From Sulfurisoma sp963709555 (lineage in GTDB: Bacteria; Pseudomonadota; Gammaproteobacteria; Burkholderiales; Rhodocyclaceae), in NCBI GenBank assembly GCA_963709555.1, contig CAVPWR010000005.1, forward strand, positions 310,001-374,000: a stretch of DNA of 64,000 nucleotides, written 5' to 3'. This document shows positions 55,759 through 64,000 of this stretch, one piece after another. Every line of letters starts with the position of its first letter. Position 1 is the first letter of the stretch. The notes under the pieces are model-generated. The model saw only the letters and a list, made by a program, of their open reading frames with translations. It did not search any database and was not told the origin of the DNA. The position numbers and the translations under genes were made by a program.

Positions 55759-56901
55759 ATGAAACCCAGCATTCGCAGCAAACTCGAACAACTCGCCGCC
55801 CGCCTCGACGAGGTCGACGGCCTGCTGGCCGAAGAGACCGCGGCGCGCGACATGGACCGATTCCGCAAGCTCTCGCGCGAACGCGCCGAGGTCGAGCCTG
55901 TGGTGGCGCTCTACCGCCGCTTCCTGCAGGCCGAGGGCGACTTGGCCGAGGCCGAGGGCTGGCTGACCGACCCCGAGATGAAGGCCATGGCGCAGGAGGA
56001 GATCGCCGCGGCGCAGGCCAGGCTGCCGGAAATCGAGCTGGAGTTGCAGAAGCTGCTGCTGCCGAAGGACCCCAACGACGACAAGAACATCTTCCTCGAG
56101 ATCCGCGCCGGCACCGGTGGCGACGAATCGGCCCTGTTCGCCGGCGACCTCTTCCGCATGTATTCGCGCTACGCCGAACGCCAGCGCTGGAAAGTCGAGG
56201 TGGTGTCGCAAAACGAATCCGACCTCGGCGGCTACCGCGAGGTGATCTGCCGCGTCGAAGGGCAGGGCGCCTACTCGAAGCTCAAGTTCGAGTCGGGCGG
56301 CCATCGCGTCCAGCGCGTGCCGGCGACCGAGGCGCAGGGCCGCATCCACACCTCCGCCTGCACCGTGGCGGTGATGCCCGAGGCCGATGAACTCGTCGCG
56401 ATCCAGATCAATCCCGCCGACCTGCGCATCGATACCTTCCGCGCCTCCGGCGCCGGCGGCCAGCACATCAACAAGACCGACTCGGCGGTGCGCATCACCC
56501 ACATCCCCAGCGGCCTCGTCGTCGAGTGCCAGGACGACCGTTCGCAGCATCGCAACAAGGCCCAGGCCATGAGTGTGCTGGCGGCGCGCCTGGCCGACAT
56601 GCAGGAGCGCGAGCAGGCGCAGAAGATCGCCTCGACCCGCAAGTCGCTGGTGGGCAGCGGCGATCGCTCCGAGCGCATCCGCACCTACAACTTCCCCCAG
56701 GGCCGCGTCACCGACCACCGCATCAACCTCACGCTCTACAAGCTGGCGATGGTGATGGAGGGCGACCTCGACGAGCTGATCGGCGCGCTCACCGCCGAGC
56801 ATCAGGCGCGCTCGAAGTGCTGTGCCGCCGCTCCCAGCCTCCCCTCGCGGGGAGACCCGCAAGCTCGCTGCGACCGAAGGAAGTGCAAAGCCGCTCGATA
56901 A
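55759..56901 (+). CDS. prfA: Peptide chain release factor 1 with an altered C-terminus
   Basis: 380 residues against about 360 usual. RF1 ends translation at UAA and UAG; the PAT anticodon-like motif (RVPATEAQGRIHTS, near residue 190) and GGQ (GAGGQHINKTDSAVR, near 234) are intact. After TAEHQA (about residue 352) the normal short tail is replaced by about 28 residues rich in Cys, Arg and Pro, encoded by a repeat-like stretch that runs into prmC. Core function should be kept. Confidence 0.93.
   Translation: MKPSIRSKLEQLAARLDEVDGLLAEETAARDMDRFRKLSRERAEVEPVVALYRRFLQAEGDLAEAEGWLTDPEMKAMAQEEIAAAQARLPEIELELQKLLLPKDPNDDKNIFLEIRAGTGGDESALFAGDLFRMYSRYAERQRWKVEVVSQNESDLGGYREVICRVEGQGAYSKLKFESGGHRVQRVPATEAQGRIHTSACTVAVMPEADELVAIQINPADLRIDTFRASGAGGQHINKTDSAVRITHIPSGLVVECQDDRSQHRNKAQAMSVLAARLADMQEREQAQKIASTRKSLVGSGDRSERIRTYNFPQGRVTDHRINLTLYKLAMVMEGDLDELIGALTAEHQARSKCCAAAPSLPSRGDPQARCDRRKCKAAR
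56841..56890. repeat. Repeat-like stretch at the prfA/prmC junction
   Basis: Contains CTCGCGGGGAGACCCGCAAG, CTCGCTGCGAC and CCGAAGGAAGT. The last piece matches the 58903 repeat and the CTCGCTGC piece matches the first repeat type. It supplies the aberrant prfA tail and separates the prmC start from normal prfA sequence. Confidence 0.5.
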
Positions 56902-56915
56902 ATGGGCGCGATTTC

Positions 56916-57755
56916 GTGAGGGCGGGCAATGGCTCGTCCATCGCCGGCGCGCTGGCGGCGGCGCGACTATCCATCCCCATCGCCGAGGCGCGGCTGCTGC
57001 TGCGCCATGTGCTCGATGCCAACGCCGCCTGGCTGGAAGCGCACCGCGACGATCAGCTGCCGCGTAGCACGGCGGAAGCCTTCGCCGCCCTGGTCGAGCG
57101 CCGCGCCTGCGGCGAGCCGGTGGCCTACCTGCTCGGCTTCCGCGAGTTCTACGGCCGCGAGTTTTCGGTGACGCCCGACGTGCTGATCCCGCGGCCCGAG
57201 ACCGAACTGCTGGTCGAGATCGGACAGAAAAAAGTCGGCGCTAGCGATACGGCAAGCCTGCTCGATTTGGGTACCGGCAGCGGTTGTGTCGCCATCACGC
57301 TGGCGTTGGAACTGCCGCAAGCACGGGTCGCCGCTGCCGACATTTCCGTCGCGGCGCTGGCGGTCGCGCGCGCCAATGCGACGCTGCTCGGCGCCAATGT
57401 CAGCTTCATCGAGAGCGACTGGCTGGCCCGCTTCGGCGACCGGCGCTTCGATGTCATCCTCTCCAATCCTCCCTATGTCGCCGCCGCCGACACCCACTTG
57501 ACGGAGGGCGACCTGCGCTTCGAGCCGCTGTCCGCGCTGGCCTGTGGCGCCGATGGCCTGGATGCCATCCGCCGCATCGTTGCCGATGCATCACGCCACC
57601 TCGAAGCGGGCGGCTGGCTGCTGTTCGAACACGGTTACGACCAAGCCGACGCCCTGCGCGAACTGCTCGCCGCTGCAGGTTTCACCGACATCGAGCAGCA
57701 TCGCGACCTGGCCGGCATCGTTCGCGTATCGGGCGGGCGTTGGGCGGGTGCTTGA
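56916..57755 (+). CDS. prmC: Release factor glutamine methyltransferase
   Basis: 279 residues from GTG 56916, the nearest start that gives the usual N-terminal helices; no clear ribosome-binding site is seen. PrmC methylates the glutamine of the GGQ motif in RF1 and RF2. SAM-binding LLDLGTGSGCVAITLA (about 108-123) and the substrate motif SNPPYV are intact. It modifies the product of the preceding gene. An upstream start inside the repeat cannot be excluded. Confidence 0.92.
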   Translation: MRAGNGSSIAGALAAARLSIPIAEARLLLRHVLDANAAWLEAHRDDQLPRSTAEAFAALVERRACGEPVAYLLGFREFYGREFSVTPDVLIPRPETELLVEIGQKKVGASDTASLLDLGTGSGCVAITLALELPQARVAAADISVAALAVARANATLLGANVSFIESDWLARFGDRRFDVILSNPPYVAAADTHLTEGDLRFEPLSALACGADGLDAIRRIVADASRHLEAGGWLLFEHGYDQADALRELLAAAGFTDIEQHRDLAGIVRVSGGRWAGA

Positions 57756-57819
57756 CGAATTATCAGGAAGCGCTAAACTAGTACCCGACAATTTCAATCA
57801 ACTATTCGGAGCAACCCCG

Positions 57820-58143
57820 ATGGACGTCAAAGAGAAGATTCACCAGACCGTGACCGGCAATCCCGTGGTGCTGTTCATGAAAGGCACGCCGCAGTTCCCG
57901 CAGTGCGGCTTTTCGGCCAAGGCCGTGCAGATCCTCAAGGCCTGCGGCGTCGAAAAATTCGAAACCGTCAATGTGCTGACCGAGCCCGAGATCCGCGCCG
58001 GCATCAAGGACTACGCCAACTGGCCGACCATCCCGCAGCTGTTCGTCAACGGTGAATTCATCGGCGGCAGCGACATCATGATGGAGATGTACCAGGCCGG
58101 CGAATTGCAGCAGAAGCTCCAGGGCATCGCCAAGGCAGCCTAA
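57820..58143 (+). CDS. grxD: Monothiol glutaredoxin (Grx4 type)
   Basis: 107 residues. The active site is CGFS in FPQCGFSAKAVQIL (about 31-34) and the glutathione site includes WPTIPQLFVNGEFIGGSDI. Monothiol glutaredoxins carry 2Fe-2S clusters and deliver them to apoproteins. Its TAA overlaps the stop of the convergent fructosamine kinase gene. Confidence 0.95.
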   Translation: MDVKEKIHQTVTGNPVVLFMKGTPQFPQCGFSAKAVQILKACGVEKFETVNVLTEPEIRAGIKDYANWPTIPQLFVNGEFIGGSDIMMEMYQAGELQQKLQGIAKAA

Positions 58144-58903
58144 CCCCGCAGGTCCGCCAGCAGCCTGCGCGATCATCCGCTTGGCCTGGCCGAGGTAGCC
58201 GGCGCCGAAGAGGTTGTAGTGGTTGAGGACGTGGTAGAGGTTGTAGAGCGTCTTGCGCGTCTCGTAGCCTTCTGCCAGCGGCCACGCCTCGCGGTAGGCG
58301 GCCTGGAAGGAATCGGGAAAGCCGCCGAACAGTTCCGACATGGCCAGGTCCGCTTCGCGGTCGCCGTAATAGCAGGCAGGATCGAAGATCACTGGGGTGC
58401 CGTCGGTCAGCATCCCGGCGTTGCCGCCCCAGAGGTCGCCGTGCAGCAGGCTGGGCGCGGGGTGGCCGGCGACGAAGAAGGCTGCGACCTTCTCCGTCAG
58501 TTCCTCGCCGTCCTGCATTGTCAGGCGGTCCATGCCTTTGCCGCGGGCCAGCATCAATTGCGGCCGTAGCCGCCGCTCGGCGAAAAAGCGTGGCCAGCTG
58601 TCCATCCAGCCGTTCGCCTGCGGGCCGAGGCCGATGAAATTGTCGGTCGGCCAGCCGTAGCGGTCGCCCGTGTGCCGGTGCAGGGCGGCCAGCTGCCTGC
58701 CCAGCGTTGCGCCGGCGGCGCGGTCGAGCGGGCGCAGTTCGAGGTATTCGAGTTCGAGGAAGGGCTGGCCGTTGGCGACGCCGACGGAGCCTGCTTGCGG
58801 CACGCGCACGCTGCCGCTTGCGCGCAGCGCGGCGAGACCGGCGCTTTCGGCTTCGAGGCGCGGCAGCGCTGCTGCGGTCTTGGTGTGGATGCGTTCGATG
58901 ATG
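58140..58903 (-). pseudogene. Fructosamine kinase family gene, 5'-truncated and frameshifted
   Basis: The recognisable part begins IHTKTAAALPRLEAESAGL and includes LLHGDLWGGNAG, the catalytic HGDLWxGN motif, and VIFDPACYYGDREADLAM. About 45 N-terminal residues of the nucleotide-binding lobe are missing, replaced by a repeat at 58903-58930, and no start codon with the right frame is near. A surplus base near 58168 shifts the end; repaired, it reads LLADLRG and stops at 58140. Fructosamine kinases repair glycated proteins. Probably inactive. Confidence 0.75.
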
Positions 58904-58930
58904 CGCCCCGAAGGAAGTCCCCTTGCGGGA
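58903..58930. repeat. Second-type dispersed repeat at the fructosamine kinase 5' end
   Basis: GCGCCCCGAAGG-AAGT-CCCCTTGCGGGA. The two halves also occur at 44103-44141. It lies exactly where the conserved fructosamine kinase sequence stops, 5 bp from the upstream kinase gene. Confidence 0.6.
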
Positions 58931-58934
58931 CGGC

Positions 58935-60254
58935 TTAGTTCGAGGCGAGCCGCGAATTGGCGAGAGAGAGGCGCGCGGCCATCACCTGCAGGAAGGACTG
59001 GTAGAAGTGCATGCGCGTGGCGTCGGAGGCGTGGCGCAGCGCCTGGCCGGCGATGGAGACGACGCGCGCGGTGGTCTGGGCAACGACATCGGCGCCGCGC
59101 ACGTGATGGCCGCCGCCGACCACGGCCATTTCGCCGAAGACCTCGCCCGGAGAGAGCACGTTCAGCGTGCGGCCCTTCTTCACCACCCGCAGCTCGCCCT
59201 CGAGCAGGAAGCAGAAGGAATCGCCGTGCTCGCCGTCCTTCATCACCAGTGTCTCGGGGGTGACCTCGTCCCAGCGCGAGAAGCGCACGACTTCCCAGAT
59301 CTCGACGTCGGAGAAATCGTGGAAGAAGTCGATGGCGCGCAGCGATTCGAACTTCTCGGAATCGGGGAACATGCTCTGGCGCGAGGCGATCTGCTGGTTG
59401 CGGAAGGCCTGCGCCAGGTCGTGGGCGAACTCTTCCCAGTTGGCATAGCGGGCGTCGAGCTCCTTCTGCATGGCGCGGGCGACAATGGCGTCGAGGCTGG
59501 GCGGCAGGTCGGCGCGGAAGGTCGAGGGCGGCGGCGCGTCGGAATTGCAGATCGCGTAGATCATGCCGAAGTTGTTGTTGGCGTTGAAGGGCAGGCGGCC
59601 GGTGAGCAGCTGGTACATCACCACGCCGAGCGAGTAGATGTCGGTCTGGTGGGTGAGCGGCATTTCGCGCACCTGCTGCGGCGACATGTAGGCCGGCGAG
59701 CCGACGCCGGAAACCTGGGTCCGCGTCTCGTCGCCCGCGCTCTGGATTGCCGCGCCGAAGTCGGAAATCTTGATGTCGCCGCTGCCACCGGCGCCGGTGT
59801 CGGCGGCCGCCAGCAGGATGTTGGCCGGCTTGATGTCGCGATGGGTGATGCCCATGCGGAAGGCGTAATCGAGGGCGCGGGTGCACTTGAAAATGATCTC
59901 GACCAGGCGCTCGACCGGCAGCAGGTTGTCGGCGCGGCAGAACTGCTCGAGCGTGCCGCCGGGCACGTATTCCATCACGATGTAGTTCTGCTCGTCGCTG
60001 CCCTCGCCGGCCATCACGGCGTCGAAGATCTGCACGATGTGCGGATGTAACAGCTTGCCGGCGAGCGAGGCCTCGTTGATCAGCAAATGGCGGTAGATCT
60101 TGCCCTTCTCGCGGTCCTTGAGCACTTCGGGAAAGATGACCTTGACCGCCACCTCGCGGTTGGCGAAGGAGTCGTAGCCGAGGTAGACCGTCGAAGTCGC
60201 GCCCTCGCCGAGTTTTCCGCGAATTTCGTATTTGCCGACGCGTTCGATGCTCAT
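58935..60254 (-). CDS. Ser/Thr protein kinase with C-terminal cNMP-binding domain (copy 1)
   Basis: 439 residues. A eukaryotic-type kinase domain (about 8-275): GEGATSTVYLG loop, Lys38 in VAVKV, HRDIKPANIL near 140, SDFGAA near 165 and GSPAYMSPQQV. A cyclic-nucleotide-binding domain follows (about 315-425) with phosphate-cassette features FGEMAVV and an arginine in HHVRGADV. No membrane helix. Predicted to be a cNMP-regulated cytosolic kinase. Close paralogue of the next gene upstream, 7 bp away. Confidence 0.9.
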   Translation of the reverse strand: MSIERVGKYEIRGKLGEGATSTVYLGYDSFANREVAVKVIFPEVLKDREKGKIYRHLLINEASLAGKLLHPHIVQIFDAVMAGEGSDEQNYIVMEYVPGGTLEQFCRADNLLPVERLVEIIFKCTRALDYAFRMGITHRDIKPANILLAAADTGAGGSGDIKISDFGAAIQSAGDETRTQVSGVGSPAYMSPQQVREMPLTHQTDIYSLGVVMYQLLTGRLPFNANNNFGMIYAICNSDAPPPSTFRADLPPSLDAIVARAMQKELDARYANWEEFAHDLAQAFRNQQIASRQSMFPDSEKFESLRAIDFFHDFSDVEIWEVVRFSRWDEVTPETLVMKDGEHGDSFCFLLEGELRVVKKGRTLNVLSPGEVFGEMAVVGGGHHVRGADVVAQTTARVVSIAGQALRHASDATRMHFYQSFLQVMAARLSLANSRLASN

Positions 60255-60261
60255 GTGTCGG

Positions 60262-61546
60262 TCACAGGGCCAGAGACGTCAGCCGGGTATTGGCCAGGTC
60301 GAGGCGGTCGACCAGGATGCGCAGGAAGGCGCGGTCGAACTGGTGGCGCGTGTTCTGCGTCGCTTTCGCCAGGGCCTCGGTGCCGACGACGATGACCAGG
60401 CCCTCGCCCATCGCGGTGACGTCGGCCATGCGCGCGCCGCGTTCGGGGCTGAGGTAGGCCATCTCGCCGAAGCAGTCGCCGGGGGAAAGCACGTTGAGCA
60501 GCTTGTTCTGCTTGGTGACCTTGACCTCGCCCTCGGCCAGCACGCAGAAATGATCGCCGCGCTCGCCCTCGCGCATCAGCACGTCACCCTGGTGCAGCCG
60601 TCGCCATTGCGACAGGTGCAGCACTTCCCATATCTCGACGTCGGGAAAGTCGCGGAAGAAGGACAGGCCGCGCAGCAGGTTGAACTTGTCCGAATCGCCG
60701 ACGCGCGCCTCGCGCATTTCCGCCATGTTTTCGCTGCGGAAGACTTCGGCCAGTTCGAAGGAAAAGGCGTCCCACGTCGGGTAGCGCTTGTCCAGTTCCT
60801 TTTCCAGCGCCTTCATGACGATGGCGTCGAGACAGGCGGGCAGGTCCGGGCGCTGCTGCGACGGCGGAATCGGGTCGCCGTGGGTGATCTGGTAGACCAG
60901 GCTGAAGTTGTTGGTGCCGCCGAAGGGCAGGTGGCCGGTCAGCAGTTGGTAGAACACCACGCCGAGCGAAAAGATGTCGCTCTGGTGGTTGAGCGGGATG
61001 CTCCATCACCTGCTGCGGCGACATGTAGGCCGGGGAGCCGATGCCGGAAACCTGCGTCTGGTCGCTGGAAACCGTAAGAGCCGCGCCGAAGTCCGAAATC
61101 TTTACGTCGGTGCCCCCGGCATGAAGGATGTTGGCCGGCTTGAGATCGCGGTGGATGACGCCGAGGCGATGGGCGAAGTCGAGCGCGCGCGAGCACTTGA
61201 AGATCATCTCCACCACGTCCGGCACCGGCAGCAGCGTCTCCGGCTTGGTGTGGGACTCGAGCGTACCGCCCGCCACATATTCCATGACGATGTAGCTGGG
61301 GTCGGAGTCGGCGACGGCGTCGAAAATCTGCACGATGTGCGGATGCACCAGCTTGCCGGCGAGCGAGGCCTCGGTGATGAAAAGCTTCTTGGAAATTTTG
61401 CCGCCTTCCCCGTCGGAAAAGACGGAGGCGCGCACCGCCTTGATCGCCACGTCGCGCCCGGTGAAGGGATCGTGGCCGAGAAACACCGTCGCCGTGGCGC
61501 CTTCGCCGATCTTCTTGATGATTTCGTATTTTCCGAGGCGTTCCAT
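60262..61546 (-). CDS. Ser/Thr protein kinase with C-terminal cNMP-binding domain (copy 2, one +1 frameshift)
   Basis: About 427 residues from ATG 61546 after removing one base near 60999 (VMEHPAQPP should read VMEIPLNHQSDIFSLGV). Kinase domain with GEGATATVFLG, VAIKAV, HRDLKPANIL and SDFGAA, then a cNMP-binding domain with FGEMAYLSPERGARMADV. It shares organisation and many motifs with copy 1. Its ATG overlaps the argH stop by one base (TGATG), so it is translated behind argH. Confidence 0.87.
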
Positions 61547-62925
61547 CACAGCGTTGCCCTGAGCCGGGCAATCGCGGCCCGGACCTGCACCGGAGCGGTG
61601 CCGCCGATGTGGTTGCGCGCGGCGAGCGAGCCCTCGACGGTCAGAACGGCGAAAACATCCTCACCGATCAGTGGCGAAAACGCCTGCAGCTCGGCTAACG
61701 ACAAGTCGGCCAGATCGCAGCCGCGCTTTTCCGCCGCCTGCACCGCGCGCGCCACCGCCTCGTGGGCGTCGCGGAAGGGCAGGCCCTTCTTCACCAGGTA
61801 GTCGGCGAGGTCGGTGGCGGTGGCGTAGCCCTGCTTCAACGCGGCGCGCATTGCCTCGGGCTTGACCTTGATCCCCGGCACCATCTCGGCGAAGACGCGC
61901 AGGGTGTCGATCAGGGTGTCCGCCGTGTCGAACAGCGGCTCCTTGTCCTCCTGGTTGTCCTTGTTGTAGGCCAGCGGCTGGCCCTTCATCAGCGTCAGCA
62001 GACCCATCAGGTGGCCGAAGACGCGGCCGCTCTTGCCGCGCGCCAGTTCCGGTACGTCCGGGTTCTTCTTCTGCGGCATGATCGACGAGCCGGTGGTGAA
62101 GCGGTCGGCGAGGTCGATGAAGCCGACGCGCGGGCTCATCCAGAGGATCAGTTCCTCCGACAGCCGCGACAGGTGCACCATGACCAGCGCGGCGGCGGCG
62201 GTGAATTCGATGGCGAAGTCGCGGTCAGACACCGCGTCGAGCGAGTTCTCGCACACCGCCTCGAAGCCGAGCTGCTTCGCCACGAACTCGCGATCGATCG
62301 GAAAAGTGGTGCCGGCCAGCGCGGCGGCACCCAGCGGCAGGCGGTTCGTGCGGCGGCGCACGTCCTGCATGCGCTCGCGGTCGCGCCGCATCATCTCGAC
62401 GTAGGCCAGCAGGTGGTGGCCGAAGGTGATCGGCTGCGCCACCTGCAGGTGGGTGAAGCCGGGCAGCGGCGTTGCGGCGTGCTGTTCGGCCGTGTCGATC
62501 AGGGCGCGGATGAAATCGGCGAGCAGGCCGTCGATGGCGTCGATGGTGTCGCGCAGCCACAGGCGGATGTCGGTGGCGACCTGGTCGTTGCGCGAGCGGC
62601 CGGTGTGCAGGCGCTTGCCGGCGTCGCCGACCAGCGCAGTCAGGCGCTTCTCGATGTTGAGATGCACGTCCTCGTCGTCGAGGTTCCAGGTGAACTCGCC
62701 ACGCTCGATTTCGCCCTGTATCTGCGCCATGCCGCGCTCGATGGCGGCTAGGTCCTGGGCGGCGATGATGCCCTGCTGCGCCAGCATCCTGGCGTGGGCG
62801 AGCGAGCCGCGAATGTCTTGCGGTGCCATGCGGCGATCGAAGAACACCGAGGCCGTGTAGCGCTTGACCAGTTCGGAAACCGGTTCGCTGAAGCGGCCCG
62901 ACCAGGTGCCTGCTGTGTCTGTCAT
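61546..62925 (-). CDS. argH: Argininosuccinate lyase
   Basis: 459 residues from ATG 62925 (MTDTAGTWSGRFSEPVSELV). ArgH releases fumarate from argininosuccinate in the last step of arginine synthesis. The superfamily signature GSSIMPQKKNPD is near residue 282, and HTGRSRNDQVATD near 108. It leads an operon argH-kinase-kinase-fructosamine kinase. It is divergent from the AlgZ-like gene. Confidence 0.96.
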   Translation of the reverse strand: MTDTAGTWSGRFSEPVSELVKRYTASVFFDRRMAPQDIRGSLAHARMLAQQGIIAAQDLAAIERGMAQIQGEIERGEFTWNLDDEDVHLNIEKRLTALVGDAGKRLHTGRSRNDQVATDIRLWLRDTIDAIDGLLADFIRALIDTAEQHAATPLPGFTHLQVAQPITFGHHLLAYVEMMRRDRERMQDVRRRTNRLPLGAAALAGTTFPIDREFVAKQLGFEAVCENSLDAVSDRDFAIEFTAAAALVMVHLSRLSEELILWMSPRVGFIDLADRFTTGSSIMPQKKNPDVPELARGKSGRVFGHLMGLLTLMKGQPLAYNKDNQEDKEPLFDTADTLIDTLRVFAEMVPGIKVKPEAMRAALKQGYATATDLADYLVKKGLPFRDAHEAVARAVQAAEKRGCDLADLSLAELQAFSPLIGEDVFAVLTVEGSLAARNHIGGTAPVQVRAAIARLRATL

Positions 62926-62933
62926 AATAAAAT

Positions 62934-62947
62934 TCTGAAAATTCAGA
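62934..62947. promoter_or_regulatory. Palindrome in the argH/algZ intergenic region
   Basis: TCTGAA-AA-TTCAGA, a perfect 6-bp inverted repeat just upstream of argH, inside an AT-rich patch of otherwise GC-rich DNA. It may be an operator or part of a promoter for either divergent gene. Confidence 0.4.
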
Positions 62948-62977
62948 GAGTTTGTGAGGCTCGGTGAGCCATATTCC

Positions 62978-63976
62978 ATGAGCGAAAGTATACGGGAAAA
63001 CGCGCCGGAACCCCGTCTGCCGGACTGCTGCAACCTCGGTGTCTGGCTGCGGGTGTTGCTGGCGGTCAACCTCGGCGGGCTGGTCGCGGCCTTCGCCCGT
63101 GCCCCCGCCAGCGGCATGTTGGGTGAATTCGTCGAGTCGGCGGCGCTGCTCGAACCGGTGGCGCTGGCCAGCCTGCTGGCGCTTTGCAGCGCACGGCGCG
63201 TGCTGGAACGCCTCGATCATGCGGCCGCCGTTGTCCTGGTGTTTGGCATCGTGCTGGCCCTTACGGCCCTCTTCCACACCCTGTTCATGGCGCTGGGCGA
63301 TGGCGTGCTGTGGCGCGCCCTGCTGTGGGCGGCGCTGGCGACGCTGCTGCTGCTCGGCTACTTCGACCTGCGCGCCCGCGCGCAGTCGCCGGCATTGGCG
63401 GAGGCGCGGCTGCTGGCCCTGACCGCCCGCATCCGACCGCACTTCCTGTTCAACTCCATCAATGCGGTGCTCGGCGTCCTGCGCAGCGACCCGCGCCGCG
63501 CCGAGCGCGCGCTGGAGGAAATGGCTGACCTGTTCCGCGCGCTGATGCGCGACAACCGCGACCTGGTGCCGCTGTCCGACGAACTGGCGCTGGCGCGACA
63601 ATACCTCGACCTGGAAAAGCTGCGCCTCGGCGATCGCCTGCAGGTGCGCTGGGAGATAGACTCCTGCCCGGTCGATGCGCTGGTGCCGCCGCTGATGCTG
63701 CAGCCGCTGCTCGAGAACGCGGTCTACCATGGCATCGAGCCGGCCGAGCAGCCGGGCGAACTGCTGGTGCGCATGACCGGCGACCGCCAGCGCCTGATCA
63801 TCGAATTGTCCAATCCCGTGGTGACGGGCGGCGATCACCACAAGGGCAATCACATGGCGCTCGCCAACATCCGCGAGCGGCTGATGCTGTTCTACGACCT
63901 CGAGGCGCGGCTGGAAATCGCCGAACGCGCGGGCCGCTACATCGTGCATATCATCCTTCCTAACCGCAAGCCATGA
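62978..63976 (+). CDS. AlgZ/LytS-type sensor histidine kinase
   Basis: 332 residues from ATG 62978. Four hydrophobic helices (about 18-140), then a His_kinase domain with phospho-acceptor in IRPHFLFNSINAVLGVL (about 157-173), PPLMLQPLLENAVYHGIEP and a GHKL ATPase end (ANIRERLMLFY). Family members such as AlgZ (FimS) pair with LytTR regulators. Its TGA overlaps the next ATG by 4 bases. Confidence 0.9.
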   Translation: MSESIRENAPEPRLPDCCNLGVWLRVLLAVNLGGLVAAFARAPASGMLGEFVESAALLEPVALASLLALCSARRVLERLDHAAAVVLVFGIVLALTALFHTLFMALGDGVLWRALLWAALATLLLLGYFDLRARAQSPALAEARLLALTARIRPHFLFNSINAVLGVLRSDPRRAERALEEMADLFRALMRDNRDLVPLSDELALARQYLDLEKLRLGDRLQVRWEIDSCPVDALVPPLMLQPLLENAVYHGIEPAEQPGELLVRMTGDRQRLIIELSNPVVTGGDHHKGNHMALANIRERLMLFYDLEARLEIAERAGRYIVHIILPNRKP

Positions 63977-64000
63977 AGCCCCTGCGCCTCCTGATCGTCG
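63973..64000 (+). CDS. Start of a response regulator, probably AlgR/LytTR type (partial)
   Basis: Only MKPLRLLIV is visible before the window ends. It is coupled by an ATGA overlap to the AlgZ-like kinase, and the sequence fits the first beta-strand of a receiver domain. The LytTR output domain is inferred from the partner kinase. Confidence 0.6.

Overview
The window is GC-rich chromosomal DNA from a betaproteobacterium, most likely Rhodocyclales. The evidence is the beta-type S10/spc/alpha ribosomal cluster, ubiquinone genes (ubiC, ubiA, ubiD), two acetate-type sodium:solute symporter operons, the fliW/SPOR/DUF2802 trio and dispersed GC-rich palindromic repeats. The lineage is inferred from protein resemblance only. 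Frameshifts are unusually frequent: ten candidate indels in eight interrupted genes, nine of them a net +1 base. They lie between 23 and 61 kb and include groL, so residual assembly error is the simplest explanation.

Layout. 1-13.3 kb: ribosomal protein operons from the end of rplC to rplQ with secY, infA and rpoA; internal promoters precede rplN and rpsM, and a terminator-like hairpin sits between rpsD and rpoA. 13.3-21.7 kb: an Atm1-type ABC exporter, a YciA-type thioesterase, DUF2802/SPOR/FliW, RidA, RecG with a repeat inserted in frame, UbiC and UbiA. 21.7-26.2 kb: biotin genes bioA-bioF-bioH-like-bioC on the minus strand, with bioD divergent. 26.2-26.6 kb: a gene-free stretch of two structured repeat elements plus a fragment. 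26.6-35.9 kb: UbiD, a multi-PAS diguanylate cyclase, and a minus-strand operon (unknown protein, PBP4, small membrane protein, PitA, DUF47). 36-38 kb: groES-groL under a perfect CIRCE operator and a sigma32-like promoter. 38.2-41.4 kb: a LuxR-type remnant, a LapA-domain protein and a TctD/TctE-like two-component pair. 41.6-44 kb: a DUF4212/VC_2705-type symporter pair. 44.2-46.5 kb: a TPR protein, a small membrane protein and a nucleotide cyclase-hemerythrin fusion.

46.7-51.9 kb is the most distinctive accessory block. It encodes an octaheme tetrathionate-reductase-family cytochrome, a membrane cytochrome b, a small cytochrome c, a YeeE/YedE sulfur transporter and an exported triple-rhodanese protein. 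A near-consensus FNR-type box lies 41.5 bp upstream of a predicted start site, a class II geometry, so anaerobic induction is likely. 52.1-54.1 kb: DUF485 plus ActP. 54.2-58.1 kb: tRNA-Phe, hemA, prfA, prmC and grxD. 58.1-62.9 kb (minus): argH, two tandem Ser/Thr kinase-cNMP-binding fusions and a damaged fructosamine kinase gene. The window ends in an AlgZ-like sensor kinase and the first codons of its regulator.

Two themes cross the window. First, cyclic nucleotide signalling may be wired from the hemerythrin-cyclase to the two cNMP-binding kinases (inference). Second, repeat elements have entered or abutted reading frames in recG, the TctE-like kinase gene, the prfA/prmC junction and the fructosamine kinase gene, apparently extending proteins rather than breaking most of them.
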